A program made the position numbers and the translations under genes. 30,049 nucleotides of DNA from a virus: positions 1 to 30,049 of the IMG/VR virus record IMGVR_UViG_3300033144_004109. One strand, given 5' to 3'. Under the pieces are notes generated by a model. It saw only the letters and a program-made list of their open reading frames with translations, ran no database searches and was not told the DNA's origin. Shown piece after piece: positions 10,647 to 17,755 of the stretch. The first letter of the stretch is position 1, and each line of letters begins with the position of its first letter.

Positions 10647-11042
10647 TTATTCGGATTGTGTTGTAGAGAAAAAACGTGATACTACCTCTCGGTAGACACT
10701 CTCAGATTCCCACAAACAAACAATTGCATCAACTAACAAAAGCAAATCAAAATGCTTTTCTACTTCTGCTTCTGAACAACCAAAAACAAACTTAAATAAA
10801 GTTGTTAAGGCTTCATCATCCAATGTTTCCCCAAGCAACCCAATTAATCTAAGCATAGTTGGGGTTGTAATCTTATCACTAATCTCGATACCATCAAGCT
10901 TGCCAATTGAAGGCAATACATATTTTGATAACCACTTGATTAGAATAGGTATCTGTCGTGCTTGCGCACCACCCTTCTTAACAATGTCAAATGTCTTATT
11001 TCCTAGCTCAATAGTTGTTGTGTCTTTAAATCTCTCACTCAT
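10647..11042 (-). CDS. Tail assembly chaperone (G part of G/GT)
   Basis: This 131-residue, mostly helical protein lies between the tail tube and the tape measure. It starts with MSERFKDTTTIELGNKTFDI and ends FFSTTQSE. A leucine-rich middle (TMLRLIGLLGETLDDEALTTLFKFVFG) fits the helical chaperones of long-tailed phages. Its last codons CGT TTT TTC contain the heptamer T TTT TTC, allowing -1 frameshifting into the next ORF. The order tube, frameshifted pair, tape measure is one of the most conserved arrangements in such phages. The gene is preceded by a strong terminator after the tail tube gene, so part of its transcription must read through. The chaperone role is inferred from context rather than a recognised motif. 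Confidence 0.8.
   Translation of the reverse strand: MSERFKDTTTIELGNKTFDIVKKGGAQARQIPILIKWLSKYVLPSIGKLDGIEISDKITTPTMLRLIGLLGETLDDEALTTLFKFVFGCSEAEVEKHFDLLLLVDAIVCLWESESVYREVVSRFFSTTQSE
10668..10674 (-). promoter_or_regulatory. -1 ribosomal frameshift slippery site T TTT TTC
   Basis: On the minus strand the zero-frame codons of the chaperone gene are CGT TTT TTC TCT, so the heptamer T TTT TTC fits the X XXY YYZ rule exactly. After a one-base backward slip the frame reads L-Y-N-T-I-R and stays open through the whole of the next gene. The zero frame stops at 10647. The heptamer rule and its place at the G/GT junction are established knowledge; its use here is inferred. Confidence 0.8.
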
Positions 11043-11068
11043 TTTTTATTCTTCCTTTTTTATAAAAT

Positions 11069-11100
11069 TAAATCCCGATACGCTAAAGTATCGGGATTTA
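11069..11100 (-). terminator. Strong hairpin terminator after the short tail tube gene
   Basis: A perfect 13-bp inverted repeat (TAAATCCCGATAC and its complement) encloses a 6-nt loop. On the minus strand it is followed by ATTTTATA. It lies 41 bp after the stop of the tail tube gene and before the chaperone genes, where many phages reduce expression after the abundant tube protein. Confidence 0.8.
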
Positions 11101-11140
11101 AAATAGTTTATTATTCTGTTTAATGCGTAAATATTACTTA

Positions 11141-11641
11141 TTAAAGGGTAGGTATCTCACTTCTATAAAGTGGCCCACTTCCTTCAAAATCTACATCTAA
11201 TGAAGTAAAGTCTTCGTTTACAATTCCTGTGTCAACGGTTGTTAAAATAGCTTCACCAAACCAATACTTTGCAGTATCTTCTTTTGTGTTAACCACATAG
11301 ATATAAACAAGCTTTCCTTCTTTCATGTCATCAAAGATAGCATCATTTGCATCGTCATAGTATCCTGAAATACTTCCATTCCAGTTCATATATAAACGTG
11401 CTTTATCAACCCATGCGTCCTCAACATTTGGAACATAAACTTTATGTTCTGCTGTATCAACGTTAACTGTAAGAGAAATTTCATTTCTCTCAGACATAAG
11501 TTTCCAGGTATAACCTTCTTTTGCAAGTGTCCAAACCTTTGTACCACTATCCCAAGTGGGTAATGTCAATGTGCCATCTGATACTACTGTTGCTTTGTCG
11601 ATGTACAATATCTCGGCATCAATCCCTACAATAGCTGCCAT
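11141..11641 (-). CDS. Major tail tube protein, short paralogue
   Basis: This 166-residue beta-rich protein opens MAAIVGIDAEILYI and is followed by a strong terminator and the tail chaperones, which places it as a tail tube protein. The ribosome binding site GGAGG lies about 9 bases before ATG 11641. It is a close paralogue of the next gene upstream. Over the shared C-terminal 130 residues about three quarters of positions are identical by eye, including an unbroken run from ARLYMNWNGSISGYYDDAN. It lacks the 86-residue insertion seen in the paralogue. Tube subunits polymerise into the tail channel. Which paralogue is the major subunit is not shown by the sequence, but this one has the plain fold and the terminator. 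Confidence 0.75.
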   Translation of the reverse strand: MAAIVGIDAEILYIDKATVVSDGTLTLPTWDSGTKVWTLAKEGYTWKLMSERNEISLTVNVDTAEHKVYVPNVEDAWVDKARLYMNWNGSISGYYDDANDAIFDDMKEGKLVYIYVVNTKEDTAKYWFGEAILTTVDTGIVNEDFTSLDVDFEGSGPLYRSEIPTL

Positions 11642-11741
11642 AATTTTGTTTCCTCCGAATTATTTTTCGATATAACCTCCGTATTCTCACAATAAGGATT
11701 ATTCTCCAATCTAACTTCTCTCAATTTTTTACTCTTAATAC

Positions 11742-11765
11742 AGTGTAACTCTCTTTTGTTACACT
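11742..11765 (-). terminator. Weak hairpin after the long tail tube paralogue
   Basis: An 8-bp inverted repeat (AGTGTAAC / GTTACACT) with an 8-nt loop lies 7 bp after the stop of the upstream gene. There is no clear T tract on the minus strand, so it may be a weak terminator or an RNA-stabilising hairpin. Confidence 0.35.
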
Positions 11766-11771
11766 ATCTCA

Positions 11772-12536
11772 TTATACATCAGAGGGTTCTTGACTTCTAT
11801 ATAGAGGGCCAGAGCCTTCAAAGTCTACATCCAAAGATGTGAAATCTTCGTTTACAATGCCTGAATCTACAGTTGTTAATAGCGCAGAGCCAAGCCAGTA
11901 TTTGGTGGGGTCTTCTTTAGTGTTAACTATATACAACCAAACCATCTTACCATTCTTCATTGTCTCAAAGATAATATCGTTTGCATCATCGTAATATCCT
12001 GAGATACTACCGTTCCAGTTCATGTAAAGTCTTGCTTTAGTTACCCAAGCATCTTCAACATTTGCAACAAAAACTTTATGTTCTGCGGTATCTACATTAA
12101 CAGTGATATTAATTTCGTTTCTCTCAGTAAATTCTTCCCAATCATAAGCTGAATTATTTACTCCCAAAGTCCATAATTTTGTGCCAGAATCCCATGTTGG
12201 AATAGTGATTGAATTACTGACTTTATCAATATTTAATAGACAACCAGAACCACCTGCGGGTGCTGGTGTATTTGGTTCATCATCACCTTCGACATAACCT
12301 GTTCCTGGTGTAGTAATAGTAAAGGTTTGAACTTCGCCACTACCACCTATTGTGTTAACTGTTACTTCACAATCTGCTCCACCAGATGATATAGTTAGTA
12401 CATCATCTATTGAATATCCAGTACCTTCGTTACCAATGGTTATTGAAACTTCGATAACTGCACCCAATGTTTGGGCTATTAATGTGTCTGTTGAGACATA
12501 AAGAATTGAAGCATCAATTCCTACTATTGCTGTCAT
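11772..12536 (-). CDS. Tail tube protein, long paralogue with inserted module
   Basis: This 254-residue paralogue of the neighbouring tube gene begins MTAIVGIDASILYV and ends with the same FTSLDVDFEGSGPLYRS run. Residues about 22-107 are an insertion absent from the short copy. It contains EGTGYSIDDVLTI, then GGSGEVQTF, then PGTGYVEGDDEP and GGSGCLLNIDKV. That module recurs in the distal tail protein and fibre. After the insertion the two proteins align again at the TIPTWDSGTK motif. The insertion near the N-terminus could project from the tube surface as a decoration, as Ig-like domains do on lambda and SPP1 tubes; here that is inference. A GGAG site lies just before ATG 12536. Confidence 0.75.
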   Translation of the reverse strand: MTAIVGIDASILYVSTDTLIAQTLGAVIEVSITIGNEGTGYSIDDVLTISSGGADCEVTVNTIGGSGEVQTFTITTPGTGYVEGDDEPNTPAPAGGSGCLLNIDKVSNSITIPTWDSGTKLWTLGVNNSAYDWEEFTERNEINITVNVDTAEHKVFVANVEDAWVTKARLYMNWNGSISGYYDDANDIIFETMKNGKMVWLYIVNTKEDPTKYWLGSALLTTVDSGIVNEDFTSLDVDFEGSGPLYRSQEPSDV

Positions 12537-12578
12537 ATCTTTTCTCCTAAGTTGTTATCTGTTATCTTCAATTGTTTA

Positions 12579-12965
12579 TCAGATAGTAAAGATAACATAT
12601 TTCTTTATTTTCTTCTTATTTAGCCCATTAAGATATAATGCCTTGCCTGATAATTCTTCTAGATTAGAAGAAAGTTTCAATTGCCCTTTACTTTTAACAG
12701 CTTTGCTCAACATGTTAATTATTGCAATTATTTCTTTATCTGAAAATTCTTCTTTCGCTTCATCAGATAATTCAAATTTTAATTTTTCAAAAACTCTAAC
12801 AGGAGAAGCACCTGATATAAAATGCTTAACTTGAGAAACACTTAATTTATTAAAATTATCTTTAATAACTTTCTTTTTCTTAGGTGGTTGTGGTATATCT
12901 TCTTTTATTTCAACAACTACCTTATCAGAAATAGAAAGTTTTTCTTTTTTATTCTCTTTATCCAT
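12579..12965 (-). CDS. Unknown protein between neck and tail tube genes
   Basis: I do not recognise this 128-residue protein. It has a very lysine-rich N-terminal third, including PPKKKKVIKDNFNK, and an amphipathic helical remainder, with a basic C-terminus KKKIKKYVIF. Its ATG lies inside the end of the previous gene as ATGGATAA, an 8-nt overlap that suggests translational coupling. In long-tailed phages this slot can hold a head-closure or tail completion protein, but nothing in the sequence shows that. Confidence 0.6.
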   Translation of the reverse strand: MDKENKKEKLSISDKVVVEIKEDIPQPPKKKKVIKDNFNKLSVSQVKHFISGASPVRVFEKLKFELSDEAKEEFSDKEIIAIINMLSKAVKSKGQLKLSSNLEELSGKALYLNGLNKKKIKKYVIFTI

Positions 12966-13440
12966 CTAATACCTCAATTACAAACGGGATTGCATATACA
13001 GGTTTATCATCTAATGTAATAGCTTCTGCTTTTGAAATTGCAATAACATTAAACTTTGAACTTTTAAAATCAGCAGAGTTAAGTCCTCTTGAACCTGGCG
13101 CACCAACTATCTCATTATCAAATATTTTTTGTATTTTTTCCATTATTGCTTCTGCTTTTTCTTCCACATTATAATCGACCTCTGCTTGGTCATATGCTAT
13201 AAAAAAGATTGCTGAAAAAACATACTGCCAATGATACCTTGATTTAGGTTCTGGTCGTAGACTTTTATGTGTAATTGTATTTAATGTAAACATACAACCA
13301 AAGTCGCCTTTCATACCAACCAGGAAATTCATAATCTTATCTTCTCTAGAATAAAATGTATTCTCATCTGTTAATTCAGAAAAATAAGAAATAAATGTTA
13401 CTTCTAATTCAGTTTTTATTGCACTCAAATATTTAGACAT
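12958..13440 (-). CDS. Putative neck / tail terminator protein
   Basis: This 160-residue protein starts on ATG 13440 in a TAATG overlap with the connector gene. It has an alpha/beta layout: an N-terminal helix (MSKYLSAIKTELEVTFISYF), a central beta part (YHWQYVFSAIFFIAYDQAE), a helix (VEEKAEAIMEKIQKIFD) and a closing strand segment (KPVYAIPFVIEVLD). The length and layout match tail terminator and neck proteins such as gpU-like proteins. The position between connector and tube agrees. No diagnostic residue is visible, so the function is from context. Confidence 0.55.
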   Translation of the reverse strand: MSKYLSAIKTELEVTFISYFSELTDENTFYSREDKIMNFLVGMKGDFGCMFTLNTITHKSLRPEPKSRYHWQYVFSAIFFIAYDQAEVDYNVEEKAEAIMEKIQKIFDNEIVGAPGSRGLNSADFKSSKFNVIAISKAEAITLDDKPVYAIPFVIEVLDG

Positions 13441-14006
13441 TATCTCACCCTAACATTTTCTCGTTTAAGTGTCTGCTTCATTATTTCCTTAAGATTAGTA
13501 ATTAAGCCAAGATTAATATTAGCAGTTGGCTCTCCAAACTCAGAGTTAGTAGTAGCCCACTTTGTACTACCATCTGCACCTCTACGCCCGTAATGATTAA
13601 ACAATGCAGAAATCATTGAAGCACAAGCAAATCTAACGGTATCAGAAGAATTTCCTGTACCGCCAGATTCGTAAGTTACTTTTATATTATGTGAGCCTTC
13701 TGCAAAAATACCAGTATTCAAAAGAATACCATGTGTATTAAAGCTGTAAGTGTCGGGTGACACTAAAACATCATTAACATAAATACTGGTAATAGATGTT
13801 ATTCTAGGGTGTTGAATCAACAAGATTGTTGTCTTATCCCCAGAGTAAAGCTCATCTGTATACGTTACAGTATCAAGTAAACTTCTGTTGCCCAAGTGGT
13901 CAATAATCAATGCTTCCGCAAATTCTGACCACTCATCTTTTAATACATCAGTATTTATACCATGAAGTGCCCGAACATCATCTTGTGTACATAAAGTCCA
14001 AGGCAT
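13440..14006 (-). CDS. Head-tail connector (adaptor) protein
   Basis: The 188-residue protein begins MPWTLCTQDDVRALHGINTD, a helix-forming N-terminus typical of HK97 gp6 and SPP1 gp15-like adaptors. A beta segment follows with TTILLIQHPRITSITSIYV and then YSFNTHGILL and HNIKVTYESGG. The pattern of strands around an I-T-S-I motif is common in phage connector proteins that bind under the portal. It lies downstream of the capsid gene and one small membrane protein and before the neck and tube genes. A ribosome binding site is weak, and the start follows the previous stop by 7 bases. Function is well supported by pattern and order but not by a search. Confidence 0.7.
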   Translation of the reverse strand: MPWTLCTQDDVRALHGINTDVLKDEWSEFAEALIIDHLGNRSLLDTVTYTDELYSGDKTTILLIQHPRITSITSIYVNDVLVSPDTYSFNTHGILLNTGIFAEGSHNIKVTYESGGTGNSSDTVRFACASMISALFNHYGRRGADGSTKWATTNSEFGEPTANINLGLITNLKEIMKQTLKRENVRVR

Positions 14007-14013
14007 TTACTGT

Positions 14014-14247
14014 TTATACTCCGCTATTTATTGCTGCAACGTCTTCTTGTGCCCAAGCGTTAATTACAAATAACACCGCTGGTTGATACGTCAATATAAG
14101 AAACTTGACTGTTTCAAGTGCTTCTGGGCTATTGTATTTTGCAATAAAGAAAATTAGTGAAGAAACTACAATGTCTAAAACTAGGGTTAAGAACTTTCGG
14201 CTCTTAAATAGTTTTACAAATACGTTTAATTCTCTATACTCTTCCAT
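14014..14247 (-). CDS. Small membrane protein with two transmembrane segments
   Basis: This 77-residue protein has two hydrophobic segments, at about residues 19-36 (FLTLVLDIVVSSLIFFIA) and 46-62, separated by a short polar turn. A charged N-terminus (MEEYRELNVF) and a short polar C-terminus flank them. Two-helix proteins of this size can be holins, but no endolysin lies beside it. Small membrane proteins of unknown role also occur between capsid and connector genes in environmental phages. It is the first gene after a capsid terminator and follows a leader that holds a 12-bp element shared with the portal leader. GGAG lies 13 bases before ATG 14247. Holin is a possibility only. Confidence 0.6.
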   Translation of the reverse strand: MEEYRELNVFVKLFKSRKFLTLVLDIVVSSLIFFIAKYNSPEALETVKFLILTYQPAVLFVINAWAQEDVAAINSGV

Positions 14248-14281
14248 TTTATCTTTTATCTCCTAAGAATTTACTCATTTC

Positions 14282-14293
14282 CTACAATCGTTT
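14282..14293 (-). promoter_or_regulatory. 12-bp element AAACGATTGTAG, copy 1
   Basis: On the minus strand AAACGATTGTAG lies 10 bp after the capsid terminator stem and 35 bp before the ATG of the small membrane protein. The same 12 bases follow the terminator ahead of the portal gene (24182-24193). A phage-specific promoter or antitermination site would fit, but neither is shown. Confidence 0.45.
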
Positions 14294-14303
14294 TGTCATA
14301 AAA

Positions 14304-14332
14304 AAATACCCTATAATAGATATAGGGTATTT
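14304..14332 (-). terminator. Terminator after the major capsid gene
   Basis: A perfect 12-bp stem (AAATACCCTATA / TATAGGGTATTT) with the 5-nt loop is followed on the minus strand by a run of T residues. It lies 25 bp after the capsid stop codon, a usual place for a rho-independent terminator in phage late operons. Confidence 0.85.
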
Positions 14333-14356
14333 GATTTTTGTTTCGTGCTCTACGAA

Positions 14357-15679
14357 TTAGGCAAGTTTTACGTGTCTAATTACAGAGTGAACATTTGGAT
14401 ACACAACTTTCATTGCTAGATAAGACTTAAGCATGTAGTCGTATGTATCTTTTACTTGTGCTAATTCCACAAAAGTAACCAAATTATCAATTTGGCGACC
14501 CTGGCTATCAATCTTTCCAAGGAATTTCGCACCACGTTTTTCACTTCTGTTGGTAAGCATAATCTGTTGCTGTCCAGTCAAAAGAGGTTTAACTACTGTT
14601 GAAGGAGTTTTTGCACCCTCATCAGAGTAGGTTGCTACTGTTGAAAGTAAGCTACCGTCAGCGTTATATGTTTTTGCTGCGATGATGACTAGTAAGAACA
14701 ATTCTGCTGTTACAGTTCCTCTCCAAATCATGTAAAGCAATGCGTTAGCATCTGCTGTAAATGCAAGGTCTACAGAGTTATTTGTAGTTTCGGTTGTGTC
14801 ACTGTCCTCTGTTGCAGACATAATCTGCTCTCCATGTGCGGTAATACTTGAAATTGAGTAGAACCATTCGTCATCAGCCAATGCTCCACCAGCACCTTTC
14901 GTTGCTGCGAATACAGTTGGGGATGAGCCTACTCCTGCTTCAGGTACAAGCATATCTGTTTCAAAGATAGGCATGTTGTCATACTCACTCATGGTGATTT
15001 TACCATCAAACAATTCTTGACTTCGTAGTGGCATGGAAACTCGTGTTTGAAGCCCGTCAACGACTTGCTTCATTCTAAGTCCCATTGTCCAAAACTTGTC
15101 GTCTTTTCGTGCTTGGCGTGTTCCTGATGCTGCAGCGGTTGCTTGGTCAAGCATTCCTAATGTAACTTTTGCATTGCCAGCGTCAATGACGTTAGCTTCT
15201 GCATCAGCGTACAATCTAGGAAGAATACCAGTGTACTGGTATGCGTCTCCAGCATATCCAAGTGATTCGTTAGCATCACCTGAACAACCGTAGATTGCTG
15301 CAAATTCGATTGTATCGCCCATACCTTCAAGTGAACCCTCAAGCTCTGTTGCAAATGCATCAATAAATTCGGCATCAACTACCTGCGCAAATGCTGTTAC
15401 ACCGCCCCAGTTTCTAAGGATTTTCAAAACTACTGACTTACGTGCATACACACTATTTTGCTGTGCTGCAGCGTTTGCCTCTCCTTCAAACCAACCCTTG
15501 GGGTGGGATGAACGTGAGTTGTATTCGTGGGTTTTACCCTTTGCTTGGACGAATCCTAACAACTCAACAAGAGGTTGAAGTCTAAGTAGTTCTTCATGAA
15601 GTATTGGGTCTAAATCGTAAGGAATTAACGCAGCGCCATCACCAACGGATGTAAGCACCTTGTTAAGTTTATTTCTCAT
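14357..15679 (-). CDS. Major capsid protein with inserted Ig-like domain
   Basis: This 440-residue protein follows the prohead protease and is followed by a strong terminator, as expected for the most abundant virion protein. The N-terminal part (HEYNSRSSHPKGWFEGE, then a helical run with LEGSLEGMGDTIEFAAIYG) fits an HK97-fold capsid subunit. Residues about 255-355 form an apparent insertion with EWFYSISSITAHGEQ and ALLYMIWRGTV, the pattern of Ig/FN3-like domains inserted in some capsid proteins. The C-terminus resumes with LTNRSEKRGAKFLGKID. There is no long N-terminal delta domain, so scaffolding is probably supplied by the acidic extension of the protease. GGAG lies 10 bases before ATG 15679. 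Confidence 0.85.
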   Translation of the reverse strand: MRNKLNKVLTSVGDGAALIPYDLDPILHEELLRLQPLVELLGFVQAKGKTHEYNSRSSHPKGWFEGEANAAAQQNSVYARKSVVLKILRNWGGVTAFAQVVDAEFIDAFATELEGSLEGMGDTIEFAAIYGCSGDANESLGYAGDAYQYTGILPRLYADAEANVIDAGNAKVTLGMLDQATAAASGTRQARKDDKFWTMGLRMKQVVDGLQTRVSMPLRSQELFDGKITMSEYDNMPIFETDMLVPEAGVGSSPTVFAATKGAGGALADDEWFYSISSITAHGEQIMSATEDSDTTETTNNSVDLAFTADANALLYMIWRGTVTAELFLLVIIAAKTYNADGSLLSTVATYSDEGAKTPSTVVKPLLTGQQQIMLTNRSEKRGAKFLGKIDSQGRQIDNLVTFVELAQVKDTYDYMLKSYLAMKVVYPNVHSVIRHVKLA

Positions 15680-15704
15680 TGTTAATAATCTCCATTATTA
15701 CTAT

Positions 15705-17105
15705 TTAGTTTTGCCCTTGACTCTTAAAGAACTCGATAATACCTTTCTTCAAAGGTGTAATCTCGCCTTTAGTCTTTTCAACTCTTTCTTCAATGTTATC
15801 GAAATCAGCTTGAGCAGAAACTGATGCTCGATTGGCGGGTGCGCCTCTCTCTTCTTCGACTTCTTCTTCAACAACTTCCTCTTCTTCGGTGGCTTGTTCA
15901 GCATCTGAACCTTCGTCACCCTCTTCAAGAGCAGGTGTTTCTTCTAAAATCTCTTCTAAATCAAGGTCTTTAATTAATTGTCCAGTTACAATTGCAGTTA
16001 AATCTTTAACTACTTGGACTAGAGTTGCAATTTGTTTTGCGGTTGAATCTTGCTCAACTGCTTCTTCTTCAATCGTTTCTTCCTCAACAATTTCCTCGGT
16101 TTCCTCGATAACAGGCTCGTCTTCTACTTCTTCGACAATTACCTCTTCCTCGACTTCCTCTTCGATTGTTGGTTCTATTTCATTTTCATCAAATAGTTTA
16201 TCGATTTGAGATTGTGTGGAAAGACAAACATCTTCAACTTCCGCAACAACTTTCTCTTCCTCGATTTCTTCGGTAACTTCTTCTTCAGAAATTTCCTCTT
16301 CAATAACTTCTTCTTCAAGTTCCTCAACAACTTCCTCTTCAGTAACTTCTTCTTCAGAAATTTCCTCTTCGGATTCTGCTGGAACTTCAAGCTCTAGGGA
16401 TTTTTCTACTTCCTCAATAACCTCTACATCACCATCAGTAATGTACTGAGTATTCTCGTCATCTGCTAACCCCTCCAAAGCAGAATGGTCGCTATCAGCT
16501 ATGATAACTTCTTCAATTTCTTTTGTCATAATTTCATCATCCATTTCTGTATTTTCGTCAGAGTCTATATCTAAAATAAAGCCTTTAAGTCTTAATGCAT
16601 CTTTAGTTATACCTTCCAACTGTTTTGTATCACTTATTGTAGCGTCATAATTTGCAGGATGGTCTACAAGAGAAATTTCTGCAAGAACATAATCATTAAT
16701 CTGCCATCCACCATCGTCTAGAAAATCAATGTCGCCAAAATCAATCATAATTCCAACACTAAAAGCACTAAGAAGTTCTTCTTTTACTTGATTAGCTGCT
16801 TTTTTATCAACGACTTTTATTTCCATCTCGTTCCATTTTAAACCATCGCCTTTACCAATTTTTAAAACTTTGCCTACTGGCTCTGGTCTATGCATGTAAC
16901 GAATATTGCCCCATTGTTTAAATGGGGGCACGGCTCTTTCAGTAGCTTCTTTTGTGATAATATCTCCCAATTGGTCAACTTTATCAGAAGTAAAGAAACC
17001 TGTAACTAAAAGATTTCCATTTTCATCATATTTAAATTCTTTAGTTTTACGTATAGGAGTAGAAAACCGTTTATTAATTACTACTTTATTCGCTTTCTTT
17101 GCCAT
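15705..17105 (-). CDS. Prohead protease fused to an acidic scaffold-like tail
   Basis: Residues 1-160 are a HK97-type (U35) prohead serine protease. YMHRPEPVGKV carries the likely catalytic His72, LLSAFSVGI the likely Ser116, and EISLVDHPAN is the conserved closing motif. Residues about 185-420 are an extremely acidic, glutamate-rich stretch of imperfect repeats such as EEEISEEEVTEE, ending in a short basic helix (TPLKKGIIEFFKSQGQN). No separate scaffold gene lies between protease and capsid. The tail probably acts as scaffold and is removed by the protease itself; that is inference from known protease-scaffold fusions. At 466 residues it is more than twice the length of a plain protease. Confidence 0.85.
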   Translation of the reverse strand: MAKKANKVVINKRFSTPIRKTKEFKYDENGNLLVTGFFTSDKVDQLGDIITKEATERAVPPFKQWGNIRYMHRPEPVGKVLKIGKGDGLKWNEMEIKVVDKKAANQVKEELLSAFSVGIMIDFGDIDFLDDGGWQINDYVLAEISLVDHPANYDATISDTKQLEGITKDALRLKGFILDIDSDENTEMDDEIMTKEIEEVIIADSDHSALEGLADDENTQYITDGDVEVIEEVEKSLELEVPAESEEEISEEEVTEEEVVEELEEEVIEEEISEEEVTEEIEEEKVVAEVEDVCLSTQSQIDKLFDENEIEPTIEEEVEEEVIVEEVEDEPVIEETEEIVEEETIEEEAVEQDSTAKQIATLVQVVKDLTAIVTGQLIKDLDLEEILEETPALEEGDEGSDAEQATEEEEVVEEEVEEERGAPANRASVSAQADFDNIEERVEKTKGEITPLKKGIIEFFKSQGQN

Positions 17106-17123
17106 TATTTTTTTTAAATCTCC

Positions 17124-17396
17124 TTAAAATTCAGTGCGTTCTTCTGCGATTAAACGTAGTTTTTTAGCATCCTTAACTCCGTATACCTTACGTAGTTCTT
17201 TATAATCTACAGCTAAAATCATTTCGCATGTCAAACTAACTTCACCACCTGGACAACTAATTAAATGTTGCCATTCAATCTTATGTTTATTATTGTTCCA
17301 AAGGGCATATACCTTTTTTAACAATCGCTCATCATCAATGCAACTGTCGATTAGCACGTCTCTAGCTATACTTCCTGTTTTATACGTATACTTCAT
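17124..17396 (-). CDS. Small unknown protein upstream of the protease
   Basis: I do not recognise this 90-residue protein, which starts MKYTYKTGSIARDVLIDSC and contains two cysteines in the first third and two (SCPGGEVSLTC) in the middle. The remainder is charged and helical. AAAGG lies 9 bases before ATG 17396. It sits between an Ig-like virion protein and the protease, and the four cysteines are not spaced as a zinc ribbon. A structural accessory role is possible but not shown. Confidence 0.6.
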   Translation of the reverse strand: MKYTYKTGSIARDVLIDSCIDDERLLKKVYALWNNNKHKIEWQHLISCPGGEVSLTCEMILAVDYKELRKVYGVKDAKKLRLIAEERTEF

Positions 17397-17458
17397 AAAT
17401 AATATCCTTTCTCTTCTTACTCTTCAATTGGTTTTTATACTATTTTGTCTAAATCCTA

Positions 17459-17755
17459 TTAGATTACCCGTGAAAATCTAATCTGAAATTCATCTTCTTC
17501 TGCTGCGGTTACTACACCAGTACCTTCCCATCTAACATAGTAAGTACCAGTTGCTGTAAGCGGAATATCAATATAATAAACTCCCGTATCTACCTTCTTT
17601 ACTTCAACATCAGTAAGATACACTTTTACAACAGCATCACCATCGTTAAGTTTATATCTAACAGTTACTGTTGTTGGGTCTGCAACTACATCATTAATGT
17701 CCGTAAAAGTAATTTCACTACGAACCAAATCTCCAATATCATATGTGTTAATCAT
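17459..17755 (-). CDS. Ig-like beta protein, likely virion accessory
   Basis: The 98-residue protein is a single beta-sandwich-like domain. NTYDIGDLVRSEITFTD opens it, DPTTVTVRYKLNDGD forms the next strands, TGVYYIDIPL and GTYYVRWEGTG close it. This pattern occurs widely in small proteins encoded among phage head genes. Its ATG at 17755 overlaps the previous stop as ATGATTAA (8 nt), so its translation is probably coupled to the repeat protein upstream. It may decorate the capsid or assist the repeat protein; the sequence shows only the fold type. Confidence 0.65.
   Translation of the reverse strand: MINTYDIGDLVRSEITFTDINDVVADPTTVTVRYKLNDGDAVVKVYLTDVEVKKVDTGVYYIDIPLTATGTYYVRWEGTGVVTAAEEDEFQIRFSRVI

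Noticed and set aside
14014-14247. Firm call of holin for the two-helix membrane protein
   Set aside because: Topology alone is not enough, and no endolysin or spanin gene lies beside it.
15832-16449. Serine- and threonine-rich plus-strand frames
   Set aside because: They are the antisense of the glutamate-rich protease tail (GAA/GAG reads as TTC/CTC), a known source of false ORFs.
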